From Ignavibacteriae bacterium HGW-Ignavibacteriae-3 (GTDB lineage: Bacteria > Bacteroidota > Ignavibacteria > Ignavibacteriales > Melioribacteraceae), in contig PGYS01000016.1 of assembly GCA_002839795.1 (NCBI GenBank), positions 1-35,896 on the forward strand: a stretch of DNA of 35,896 bases, given 5' to 3'. The position numbers and the translations under genes are program-made. The notes beneath the pieces were generated by a model that did not search any database, was not told the DNA's origin, and saw only the letters and a list, made by a program, of their open reading frames with translations. Shown here piece by piece: positions 16,170 through 24,503 of the stretch. Numbering within the stretch: the stretch's first letter is position 1; the number at the start of each line of letters is the position of its first letter.

Positions 16170-16647
16170 ATGAACAGCTCTGTAACCGATCACCGAAAAT
16201 TATACCGTCTGCCATGGACACTTCCGGATAATGCCATTTCATGGCTTGAGCCCACCGCAATGTGCAATCTGTCCTGTGATGGATGTTACCGGTCGAATGA
16301 AAAAAACTCTCACAAAAGTATAGGGGATATTAAAAAAGAACTTGACGTATTTCAGCGGAAGAGAATAACAGATTGCATTTCAATTACCGGAGGCGGCCCG
16401 CTGCTTCATCCGGAAAACGTTGAAATTGTCAGAGAAATAAAATCGCGCGGATTAAAACCGATACTGAATACAAAGGGCAGCGCCCTCTCAGGCGGTTGAT
16501 TTTTCGGAAGACTGAAGACAAAGCATGTGCGACGGATGCACTGATATTACGGTCTATAACGGCCAACCGGTCTGGTCTTGCCGTCTTGAAGAGTTGATAC
16601 AATTCGGATCATTTTTAAGGACTGTTCCCGGGGACGGAAACGAATAA
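16170..16647 (+). pseudogene. Radical SAM gene broken by an internal deletion and frameshift
   Basis: The 5' part (16170-16499) encodes 109 residues with a good ribosome site (AAAGGAGGAGAG at 16156-16167) and the radical SAM cluster motif CNLSCDGC (Cys32, 36, 39). It continues with a glycine-rich SITGGGPLLHPENVE in the place of the usual GGDP/GGEP strand and stops at GG-TGA. Downstream in another frame (16525-16647) lies SMCDGCTDITVYNGQPVWSC with RLEELIQFGSFLRTV, then TAA. That is the kind of C-terminal Cys-rich end carried by these proteins, so about 200 central residues seem lost. The product would be inactive. The original substrate is unknown. Confidence 0.75.
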
Positions 16648-16765
16648 TCAGTAATTGAAGTATTTCTTGTCGACATTTTTTAACTTTACACTTTATTATT
16701 GTATTAACTTACCGGGAATTATTTATTTCCCCTCACTGTTAAATAATTAAAAGGGAACTGTGACA

Positions 16766-18094
16766 ATGCTTAACGGTAAAATTAAGCTCAAAGGAAAAAT
16801 TCAACTTAAAGTGCCAATCCAGGAATTTTTTGAATCGGCATCGGCATCGGGCATTCTGCTGATGATGATGGCGATACTTGCCCTTATAATCGCAAATTCC
16901 CCTATAAGTAAATATTATTTTGAGCTGCTTGAAACACATATCACGATTGGTGTGCCCTATATTACACTTGATAAGTCACTTCTCCACTGGATTAATGACG
17001 GCCTAATGGCGCTCTTTTTTCTTCTTGTCGGTATGGAGATCAAACGTGAACTTGTAATGGGGGTACTTTCCGATTTCAAATCCGCTATGCTTCCCATTAT
17101 CGCCGCATTCGGAGGGGCTGTCGTTCCCGCAATAATCTATTTAATCCTTAATAGCGGAACTCCATATGAACGCGGTTGGGGAATACCGATGGCCACGGAC
17201 ATAGCATTTGCCGTGGGAGTTCTGATGCTGCTTGGGAGCCGTATTCCGATGTGGGCTAAAATCTTTTTGACCGCACTTGCCGTCGCGGATGATTTAATGG
17301 CGGTTCTAATTATTGCCGCATTTTATACCAGCGAAATAAGCATGACTGCTCTTGAGATCGCAGCAGTTGCGGTGCTTGTTCTTGCCTTCTTAAACTGGAA
17401 AAATATAAACTCGATAGCAATTTATATTCTGGTTGGAATTGTGCTTTGGCTTGCAATCTTAAAATCCGGAATTCATGCGACAATAGCCGGTGTTATTCTT
17501 GGAATACTTATCCCGGTGAAAAATACACTGGATAAAAAAGAGCTTATTAACAATGCCCAAAAGGGAGTATCATTGTTAAGAGAGCATTTTAATGATGAAA
17601 AAAATGAATCAAGCGGGTTAAAAGTCTCCGCTCTAAATTATCTCGGCGATGTGGTAAAAAATTCGGAATCTCCACTCCTGCGCCTGGAGCACAAACTGCA
17701 GCCGTGGGTCGCCTTTCTCGTAGTGCCGCTATTCGCGTTCGCAAATTCAGGACTCATACTTAATGTAGACACAATTTCCGTAGCTTTCTCGTCCACTTTA
17801 AGCTGGGGAATAATTCTCGGTCTGTTCTTCGGGAAGCAGTTGGGAATATTTTTACCGTCTGTTCTTATTCTTAAGTATGGTAATATAGATGTTAAGTTCA
17901 ATAAACAGAACGTAATAATATTCTACGGTTTATCGATTCTGGGCGGAATCGGATTTACAATGTCTCTTTTTATCTCCGGCCTCGCTTTTGATAATCCTGC
18001 CTTTCTTGAAAACGCTAAGATCGGAATTATAGCTGTTTCATTGTTTAACGGGCTGCTCGGCTATTTTGTTCTGAAGTATTTTGTAAAGGAATAA
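16766..18094 (+). CDS. nhaA: Na+/H+ antiporter NhaA
   Basis: NhaA exchanges sodium (or lithium) for protons in the inner membrane and controls pH and salt tolerance. The 442-residue protein has about 11-12 membrane segments. Conserved residues are visible: ATDIAFA at 143-149 (Asp145, like E. coli Asp133) and LAVADDLMAV with Asp175-Asp176, the equivalents of the E. coli ion-binding Asp163-Asp164. The cytoplasmic loop around 255-305 is long and charged. Start: ATG 16766, with AAGGGA at the correct spacing; a GTG at 16760 is two codons upstream and too close to that site. It stands alone between pseudogene and PPK2 gene. Confidence 0.93.
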   Translation: MLNGKIKLKGKIQLKVPIQEFFESASASGILLMMMAILALIIANSPISKYYFELLETHITIGVPYITLDKSLLHWINDGLMALFFLLVGMEIKRELVMGVLSDFKSAMLPIIAAFGGAVVPAIIYLILNSGTPYERGWGIPMATDIAFAVGVLMLLGSRIPMWAKIFLTALAVADDLMAVLIIAAFYTSEISMTALEIAAVAVLVLAFLNWKNINSIAIYILVGIVLWLAILKSGIHATIAGVILGILIPVKNTLDKKELINNAQKGVSLLREHFNDEKNESSGLKVSALNYLGDVVKNSESPLLRLEHKLQPWVAFLVVPLFAFANSGLILNVDTISVAFSSTLSWGIILGLFFGKQLGIFLPSVLILKYGNIDVKFNKQNVIIFYGLSILGGIGFTMSLFISGLAFDNPAFLENAKIGIIAVSLFNGLLGYFVLKYFVKE

Positions 18095-18143
18095 TTTTTT
18101 AAGATAAAGATTCAGAAGGACGAATTAGAAATCGGTATTTCTA

Positions 18144-18161
18144 CGGCAGTTTTATCTGCCG
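18144..18161 (+). terminator. Weak hairpin after nhaA
   Basis: CGGCAG and CTGCCG pair perfectly around TTTTAT. No T-run follows, so it would be at best a weak terminator or an mRNA 3'-end stabiliser. It lies 50 bases downstream of the nhaA stop. Confidence 0.35.
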
Positions 18162-18243
18162 GCATGCGGATTTGCCCGAGAAGATAGTCTTTTGAGTTGT
18201 GACTAAACACATCTCGATTTTCATTAATTCAATCGGCTTAAAA

Positions 18244-19110
18244 ATGGACACGGAAAAATTCAGAGTTCATCAAGGGATTAAAATTGTTCTGTCTAAGATA
18301 GAAACCGGTTATACTGATGAAATCCACACTAAAAAAGAATCCAAAAAGCAGCTCGTAAAAAATATCAGAAAGATGTCCGAGCTTCAGGAGAAACTTTATG
18401 CTCATAATAAATATTCGCTGCTTATAATATTCCAGGCAATGGATGCAGCCGGCAAAGACAGCGCAATTAAACATGTTATGAGCGGACTTAATCCGCAGGG
18501 CACACAAGTCTTCAGCTTTAAACAACCCTCCACGGAAGAACTTGATCACGATTATTTATGGAGAACTAACAAGGCGCTGCCCGAGAGAGGACGTATCGGA
18601 ATATTCAACCGATCATATTATGAAGAAGTTCTGATTGTCAGGGTGCGTAATCTACTAAAAGTCCAGAAAATTCCGGCGCTTCGCATTACAGAAAATATCT
18701 GGAAAGAAAGGTTCACGCAGATCAACAATCTTGAAAGATATTTATTTGAAAACGGAACATATATCCTGAAATTCTTTCTGAATGTTTCCAAAAGGGAGCA
18801 GGCAAAAAGGTTTTTGAAAAGAATCGAAGATCCCGCAAAAAACTGGAAGTTTTCCGAGAGCGATCTGGCCGAACGTGATTACTGGAACGACTATATGAAA
18901 AGTTATGAGGAGGCAATAAACGCGACCAGTACGGATTATGCGCCCTGGCATATAATTCCGGCAGATAAAAAATGGTTTACGCGGCTTGCAATTTCAGAGA
19001 TAATAATTGAAACTCTGAACAGCATGGATATAAAATATCCGGAGGTAAGTGAGGAGCAGAAAAAAAATCTGGAGGCCTGCAAAGCCGAATTGTTGAAACA
19101 GGATTCATGA
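18244..19110 (+). CDS. Polyphosphate kinase 2 family protein (PPK2)
   Basis: PPK2 enzymes transfer phosphate between polyphosphate and nucleoside mono- or diphosphates. The 288-residue protein shows the P-loop-kinase core: MDAAGKDS at 66-73 (Walker A), GIFNRSYYEEV at 119-129 (Walker B/lid start), and the lid around RFLKRIEDPAKNWKFSESDL. This single-domain form is closest to the PPK2 group that acts on AMP or ADP. Start: ATG 18244 is chosen because family members begin near the KFRV motif; a GTG at 18199 would add 15 residues without clear support. Neither has a strong ribosome site. Confidence 0.85.
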   Translation: MDTEKFRVHQGIKIVLSKIETGYTDEIHTKKESKKQLVKNIRKMSELQEKLYAHNKYSLLIIFQAMDAAGKDSAIKHVMSGLNPQGTQVFSFKQPSTEELDHDYLWRTNKALPERGRIGIFNRSYYEEVLIVRVRNLLKVQKIPALRITENIWKERFTQINNLERYLFENGTYILKFFLNVSKREQAKRFLKRIEDPAKNWKFSESDLAERDYWNDYMKSYEEAINATSTDYAPWHIIPADKKWFTRLAISEIIIETLNSMDIKYPEVSEEQKKNLEACKAELLKQDS

Positions 19111-19174
19111 TTTTAAGCACCGGCCGAATGAGTGAATTTCTAAAAGCCGCCCGGGAAATTAAAAACATAATATT

Positions 19175-19393
19175 TTACTTCGTTAATTCTTCCTCAATAA
19201 GTTTTATCATCTCATCAAACTCTTTTTGAATGAACCCGGCACTTGCCCATTTTATCAGCCCGTCTTTTCCTATCACAAAATTCCTGGGAATATATTTGCC
19301 GGCAAAAAGGTTATATGTTTTTGAATCCGGATCCAGATACACGGGAAAAGTGTATTTGAACTGATTTATAAATAGTATCTCATAATTGGCCGT
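19175..19393 (-). pseudogene. 3' stump of a thioredoxin-like (TlpA/AhpC-TSA) gene
   Basis: On the minus strand the frame gives about 70 residues, with INQFKYTFPVYLDPDS, YNLFAGKYIPRNFVIGKDG and the segment FDEMIKLIEEELTK, then TAA at 19175-19177. This is the C-terminal half of a redoxin: the cis-Pro-like IPRNFVI strand and the final helix are visible. The N-terminal half with the CxxC motif is absent. The frame runs into the end of the GNAT gene (19366-19926), in a different frame, so a deletion or recombination has joined the two. The right limit is approximate. Confidence 0.65.
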
Positions 19394-19926
19394 GACCTGC
19401 TTCTCCGAGCCGCTTCTTCAAATCCCGCTTTTTCAAACGCGGAGGGAATTCCTGTCCAGGCAAATGCCGCCGGCACTTCGGCGGTGTATGGAACAGTGGG
19501 ATAACCTTCAAGTATTTTCACTTTTTTCTTTATACAGAATTTTATAACTCCTTTAAGCAGTTCTGAGGATAGGCCCATTCTTCTATATTCTTTTAAGATG
19601 AAAAAACAAGTTATAGACCACACGGGTTCATCGTCGATTTTTTTTAACACTCTGGATTTTTCCAGCCGTATAAATTTATCTCTCGGGGCTACCGCGCACC
19701 AGCCGACCGGCTGTTTTTTTATATATGCAATCAAACCAATCTGCTCTTTTTTCTTTACCAGATTCCTCATTGCTTTTTTATTGCCGGATCCCTTCAGTTT
19801 TTCAAATACGGAAGATTTCAGGCGCCAAGTCATACACCAGCACCCTCCGCACGCGCCTCCGGGACCGAAAAGAGTTTCAAAATCAGGCCATGTAGTTTCT
19901 GTTAAAGGTTTGAATTCGATTTTCAT
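19366..19926 (-). CDS. GNAT-family N-acetyltransferase
   Basis: The 186-residue cytosolic protein has the GNAT fold. Residues about 95-125 carry SITCFFILKEYRRMGLSSEL, in which the RRMGLS segment is the acetyl-CoA pyrophosphate loop (Q/RxxGxG/A). An unusual Cys-rich segment, FGPGGACGGCWCMTW, sits at 20-34 and is common to a GNAT subgroup with unknown substrate. The protein ends naturally with RPIMRYYL. It sits 7 bases after the histidine kinase in the same direction and may be translated from the same message. The substrate cannot be inferred. Confidence 0.82.
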   Translation of the reverse strand: MKIEFKPLTETTWPDFETLFGPGGACGGCWCMTWRLKSSVFEKLKGSGNKKAMRNLVKKKEQIGLIAYIKKQPVGWCAVAPRDKFIRLEKSRVLKKIDDEPVWSITCFFILKEYRRMGLSSELLKGVIKFCIKKKVKILEGYPTVPYTAEVPAAFAWTGIPSAFEKAGFEEAARRSRSRPIMRYYL

Positions 19927-19932
19927 GGGATA

Positions 19933-22497
19933 TTATTTCGGATTGGGAAAGGTTACCCTGAAAGTGGTTCCTTTATCTTTTGCGCTTACAACTTTGATTG
20001 TCGCGCCGTTCAGATCGCAGTATTTTTTTACCAGAGCAAGGCCTAATCCGTTTCCTTCATAATTTCTCGTATAACCCTTCTCTTCCCGAGTAAAAGGAGA
20101 ATATAAACTGGGCAGGAAATTCTCCGCAATTCCAATTCCGGTGTCGGATATATCTACATATGTTTGGTTTGAGGGATCGCGCCCTAATGAAATATCAACT
20201 TTTCCCCTGGAAGTGTATTTTAGAGCATTGTCAATAAGGTGATTGAATATTTGAATAACGGAATATTCATCCGCTTCAATGATTGCATTTTCACAGTTAT
20301 TGTAAAGACCGAAAAGAATTTTCTTTCTGTCAGCAATAATCTGAAAACTCCTGTGGGATTTTTGAAGAACATCCTTAAATAAATCAATTTTTTTCGCGCG
20401 GTATGAATAGGATCCGGTCTGAAGTTCGGACATATTGAGAATCAATTCCACCGTTCTCATTATCCTCTTGCCCTCCTCATCAATCACATCAAAAGCGTTC
20501 TTCATCTCGTCGTCAACTTTGTCCTGCAATTCCTCTTTCATTATTCCGGTAAAACTTAAAATCACATTCAAAGGAGTGCGGATTTCATGTGACATCTGAG
20601 CAAGAAAATCAGACTTCATGTTATCGGATTGTTCCGCATGTTCTTTTGCCTCAATAAGCGCTTCTTCTATTTTCTTTTTGTCGCTAATATCCTCAACTGT
20701 TCCTTCATAATACAACACAACGCCGTCGGAATCTTTAAAAGCTCGCGCACTTTCTCTTACGTAAATTGTAGTTCCGTCTTTTTTTCTCCATTGAGATTCA
20801 AAGCCGGAAATATTTCCCCTTTCGGTAATTTCTTTAAGAAATTTTAATCGGGTTTTCGGATCGGCATAAGATTCTTCCGCGGCCATACTGGAAATCTCCT
20901 CGAACGAATTGTAGCCGAAAATCCGAAGGAGGGTGGGATTCGCCATTAGAATTTTGCCTTCAGGCGTGGAGCGGTAAATTCCTATTGTAGCATTTTCATA
21001 AAGACCCCTGAAGCGCAATTCACTTTCGCGAAGCGCCTCCTCTGCTTTTTTTCTCTCTGTTATATCCTGCATGATTGACACAAAATATTTTATTTGTCCA
21101 AGAGAATCCTTTATTGGAGTTATGGTCATTTCTTCATCATATAATGTTCCGTCTTTTCTTTTGTGGACAATTTCACCGTGCCAGATGCTGCCGCCTGCGG
21201 CGGTGCTCCACATGTATTCATAAATTGCGTTTGGAAATGAATCTGCTTTTAAGATCGCCAGTTCATTTCCCATTAACTCATGAATCGTGTAGCCCGTGAG
21301 AAGTGTAAAAGCGGAGTTGCACCAGACAACCTTTCCGAGATTATCCATTATAACTATACTGTTAGCCGCAGCTTCAAGGGCATTACTCTGAACTTCAAGC
21401 TGATCCTCTACGGATTTCTGTTCTGTTATATCGATTACGAATCCCTCGAGCGCAATAAGTTCATCATCTATTTCAGAGAAAATTCCAACTCCCTGTTCCC
21501 AGACCCATTTTTCGTATCCGCCGGTTGTTTTAATTCTGTATACAAGCTGGTACGATTTCTTTTCCTCAATTGCTCTTAGAATCTGGTCAGAAACTTTTTT
21601 CTTATCCTCGGCATGTATCAAATCATAATAGGAGATAATTTTATTGTTAATTAGATCGCCCGATTTATATCCGGTAAGGGTCAGACATTTTTCGCTGACA
21701 AATTCGAATGACCATGTGCTTTCGCATTTGGTTCTGTAAACCATTCCGGGTAAATTTTGAATTAAGGTGTCAAGCTGCCGCCTGCTGCTTTGAAGAGCTT
21801 CTTCAACTCTGGTTGTTTTTCGCCATTCTTTTTCGAGATCGAGATTTGCTTTTTCAATTTTGCGTATGAAAGAAATTCGATTTTTTTCGAATCTGAAAAG
21901 AATGAACATTGTTATAAATGAAAAAACTAGTGTTAATCCGATAAGAATGAGTTGAACAATCCTAAAATCATACGTCTGAGATATGATGATAGATTTAATG
22001 TCATTTTCTATGCTTCTAGATTGTTCCTGAATGAGTCTAAATTGATCTTCCCATTTTTTCTTTAATACTGTATCCAATGTATTTCTGGAAAAACGGCAGG
22101 TTTCAATAGACATTGCCCTATAATCTCCAACTAGAACCTGAAGTTTTTGAACGCCCTCTTGCAAAACGAGACTTTGAAATTGAATGGGGATAATGTTCCT
22201 CTGCTCTTTTTGTTCAAGTATAATAGTTGCATCCCTCTCAACAAAGTCAAGCGATTCCATTCCCAAACTTATGTTTTCGGCAAAGGGTTCATCAAGATTT
22301 TTTGTGAATGCAAGGTGTGCCGCTAAAGAGTTTGCTTTGATATCAAAGATAGCATCAAGAAGGGAGGAATAAAGGAAATTTGTTCTTAAGCTCATAAATA
22401 TACTGAACAGGACTGTAATTGAGATTAATGCTCCTGCCCCGAGAATAAGAAAATAATTTCCCTTGCCGGATGAAGATATTTTTTCTTTGTGGCCCAT
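19933..22497 (-). CDS. Membrane sensor histidine kinase with three PAS domains
   Basis: The 854-residue protein senses a signal and autophosphorylates on His. Order: TM1 about 15-36, an extracytoplasmic helical part 37-179, TM2 about 180-202, coiled coil about 205-245, and three PAS/PAC units at about 245-365, 370-490 and 495-615, each ending in an EDI/QDI/DIT-type PAC. The HisKA domain has MSHEIRTPLN with phospho-acceptor His637. The HATPase domain has N-box NHLIDNALKYT (from Asn752), G1 DTGIGI (785-790) and G2 GNGLGLAL (815-822). No receiver domain and no neighbouring response regulator are present, so it is an orphan kinase. The PAS cofactor is not evident. Confidence 0.9.
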   Translation of the reverse strand: MGHKEKISSSGKGNYFLILGAGALISITVLFSIFMSLRTNFLYSSLLDAIFDIKANSLAAHLAFTKNLDEPFAENISLGMESLDFVERDATIILEQKEQRNIIPIQFQSLVLQEGVQKLQVLVGDYRAMSIETCRFSRNTLDTVLKKKWEDQFRLIQEQSRSIENDIKSIIISQTYDFRIVQLILIGLTLVFSFITMFILFRFEKNRISFIRKIEKANLDLEKEWRKTTRVEEALQSSRRQLDTLIQNLPGMVYRTKCESTWSFEFVSEKCLTLTGYKSGDLINNKIISYYDLIHAEDKKKVSDQILRAIEEKKSYQLVYRIKTTGGYEKWVWEQGVGIFSEIDDELIALEGFVIDITEQKSVEDQLEVQSNALEAAANSIVIMDNLGKVVWCNSAFTLLTGYTIHELMGNELAILKADSFPNAIYEYMWSTAAGGSIWHGEIVHKRKDGTLYDEEMTITPIKDSLGQIKYFVSIMQDITERKKAEEALRESELRFRGLYENATIGIYRSTPEGKILMANPTLLRIFGYNSFEEISSMAAEESYADPKTRLKFLKEITERGNISGFESQWRKKDGTTIYVRESARAFKDSDGVVLYYEGTVEDISDKKKIEEALIEAKEHAEQSDNMKSDFLAQMSHEIRTPLNVILSFTGIMKEELQDKVDDEMKNAFDVIDEEGKRIMRTVELILNMSELQTGSYSYRAKKIDLFKDVLQKSHRSFQIIADRKKILFGLYNNCENAIIEADEYSVIQIFNHLIDNALKYTSRGKVDISLGRDPSNQTYVDISDTGIGIAENFLPSLYSPFTREEKGYTRNYEGNGLGLALVKKYCDLNGATIKVVSAKDKGTTFRVTFPNPK

Positions 22498-22720
22498 AAA
22501 GAAATAATTATTGTGAGTTACATTATTAATTAATCTTAAATAATGCTTCCCCTCAAATTATGCTGAAAATCTTTAGCCGGCTGAATCAGTAATGCCTTAT
22601 CAGCAGTTTATCAAACACCCTGCAATAAAGCGGCAATGCGATTGGGAATTTAACTAAAAATTCGGTTATATAAAGCCAATTTTATTAAATTTAGCACTCA
22701 ACAAAACCAAGTTATGGAAA

Positions 22721-23857
22721 ATGAAAAAACCCTTAAGTGACCCGGTTATAAAATTTTTTGTCTCTTTAATCGGTTTATTTATTATCTGTTTTGTTTTAAA
22801 GGAATTGCAGCACATCTTCATTCCGCTGATAATAGCATACCTGCTGTTTTTCTTTTTTGAACCCCTGAATGAATTTTTCAAATCAAAAAAAATTCCCCTA
22901 ACAGTGATAATATTCATAGATCTGGTTTTAACTACGTCCCTTTTGTATGGGATTTCAAAGGTCATCATTGATAGATTTGTTGCTTTTAGCGTAAAATTCC
23001 CCCTGATTGAGTCCAAATTCAATTACATAATCAATTCTTATGTAAATTCATTCGGATTAAAAAACAAGCTTCTAACCCAATTTGATATTTCGAAAATTAT
23101 TCACTCGCTCGATATAGGAATATTGGCAAGCGGAGTTTTTTCTTCAACCCTAATGCTCATTGTTGCAGTTCTTCTTGTATTTTTCTTTTTCATCTTCATC
23201 AACACCGGCCACGATAAGATTGTTGAAGCCATCCGGATACGTTATGTTGAAAAGGAAGTCAAATCTTCAATCAAGAAAATAATGAAGGGGAAAAAAATAA
23301 AGACCGATGAAATTATTACGGGGCCGGAAACCGATTTTGAAACAATGACATTACAGCGCGAAGTGAAATTGAGAAAAACGATTAAAGACATCACCGAGCA
23401 GGTTCAGAAATATGTGGTTACAAAATTGCTAATTAGTCTGTCTCTGGGTTTAATCGTGGGTTTTATACTCTTGCTCTTTAAGATAGAGTTCTTTATAATC
23501 TGGGCAACGTTGGCTGTGCTTCTTAATTTCATTCCTAATGTAGGGTCCGTAATAGCTGTTATTCTTCCGACATTAATGGCCCTTGTTCAGTATGAATCCT
23601 TTGGATACGCCCTTATTCTTGCAGCTGTTTTGATTATAGTGCAGAATATTATCGGCAATATTATTGAACCGAAGATATTCGGAGACAGACTTGGATTAAA
23701 CCCGCTTGTAATTCTTCTTTCTCTTTTAGTATGGGGATATCTTTGGGGAATTGTTGGAATGTTTCTCGCAGTTCCGCTTACCGCAATCGGAAAAATAATA
23801 ATGTCCAATTCATCATCTAAGAATATGCGGTTTATGACCCGCTTAATGAGCAACTGA
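22721..23857 (+). CDS. AI-2E/PerM-family transporter
   Basis: The 378-residue inner-membrane protein has two N-terminal membrane segments (about 10-45), a third at about 62-82, one at about 140-160, then a long charged cytoplasmic stretch. Three to four C-terminal segments follow, with the family-specific signature FIPNVGSVIAVILPTLMALVQ, NIIEPKIFGDRLGLNPLVIL and VGMFLAVPLTA. Members range from AI-2 export to Na+/H+ or Na+ transport in halotolerant bacteria, so the substrate is unknown. Start: the ATG at 22721, with a weak GGAAA upstream. Confidence 0.85.
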   Translation: MKKPLSDPVIKFFVSLIGLFIICFVLKELQHIFIPLIIAYLLFFFFEPLNEFFKSKKIPLTVIIFIDLVLTTSLLYGISKVIIDRFVAFSVKFPLIESKFNYIINSYVNSFGLKNKLLTQFDISKIIHSLDIGILASGVFSSTLMLIVAVLLVFFFFIFINTGHDKIVEAIRIRYVEKEVKSSIKKIMKGKKIKTDEIITGPETDFETMTLQREVKLRKTIKDITEQVQKYVVTKLLISLSLGLIVGFILLLFKIEFFIIWATLAVLLNFIPNVGSVIAVILPTLMALVQYESFGYALILAAVLIIVQNIIGNIIEPKIFGDRLGLNPLVILLSLLVWGYLWGIVGMFLAVPLTAIGKIIMSNSSSKNMRFMTRLMSN

Positions 23858-23869
23858 TGTATTGTTTTG

Positions 23870-23884
23870 GCCCTTCGTGAGGGC
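23870..23884 (+). terminator. Short hairpin after the AI-2E-family gene
   Basis: GCCCT and AGGGC pair around TCGTG, 13 bases after the stop. It is followed by TTAAAA rather than a T-run, so it is a weak candidate. Confidence 0.35.
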
Positions 23885-24040
23885 TTAAAAACTATTAATA
23901 TTATCTGAAAACCAAGTTTTTAACAAACCTGGCCCAGTTTCTGGCATATTAATTTTGCTTATGCACCCTCGTTCCTTTTTTACTATATTTACCTCAGTTG
24001 AAAATTAATTGTTAAATAATAATCTAAGTAGAAGAGCAGT

Positions 24041-24480
24041 AGATGATTCATGTTGGGCAGTTGCTATCCAGGGAGTTTCTCCTTGAATAGAGGAAAGTCC
24101 GAACTCCGCAGAACAAAGTGCCGGGTAATTCCCGGGGTCTCCTATATGGAGACACGGAAAGTGCCGCAGAAAAAATACCGCCCCGAGCTTGTCTTAGGGT
24201 AAGGGTGAAAAGGCAGGGTAAGAGCCTACCGCGCCGATGGCAACATCGTCGGTCCCGCGATGAACGGGATCCCGCTATTGCGGGACATGGCAAACCCCAC
24301 TTGGTGCAAGGTCAAGCAGAAGGTTTTTCGTAGGGTTTTCCCTCGGACAAGGTTGTTCGCCTTGGACACCTTCGGGTAGACCGCTGGATCACGGCAGCAA
24401 TGACGTGGCGAGATAAATAACTGCTATCCTTTCGTTAAGGCGATTGGAAACAAAATTCGGCTTACAGACATGAATCATCT
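24041..24480 (+). ncRNA. rnpB: RNase P RNA (rnpB)
   Basis: This is the catalytic RNA of ribonuclease P, which matures tRNA 5' ends. The ends pair as helix P1: AGATGATTCATG (24041-24052) with CATGAATCATCT (24469-24480), twelve bases. The conserved P4-forming words are present: GAGGAAAGTCCG at 24090-24101 near the 5' side, and ATTCGGCTTACAG about 24455-24467 near the 3' side. Inner stems such as GGGATCCCGCTATTGCGGGAC fit P12-like and specificity-domain helices. The length of 440 bases is at the long end of the bacterial A-type range. A possible -35 (TTGAAA, 23998-24003) lies upstream. The recJ ribosome site begins 14 bases after its 3' end. Confidence 0.92.
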
Positions 24481-24503
24481 TGTGTTCTTCTTTGGAAGGT
24501 GCC

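Noticed and set aside
19598-20062. Plus-strand open frame of 154 residues across the GNAT and kinase genes
   Set aside because: It is antisense to two clear genes and has a composition typical of a shadow frame.
24048-24333. Reading frames on both strands within 24048-24333
   Set aside because: The region is the structured RNase P RNA, so these frames are not genes.
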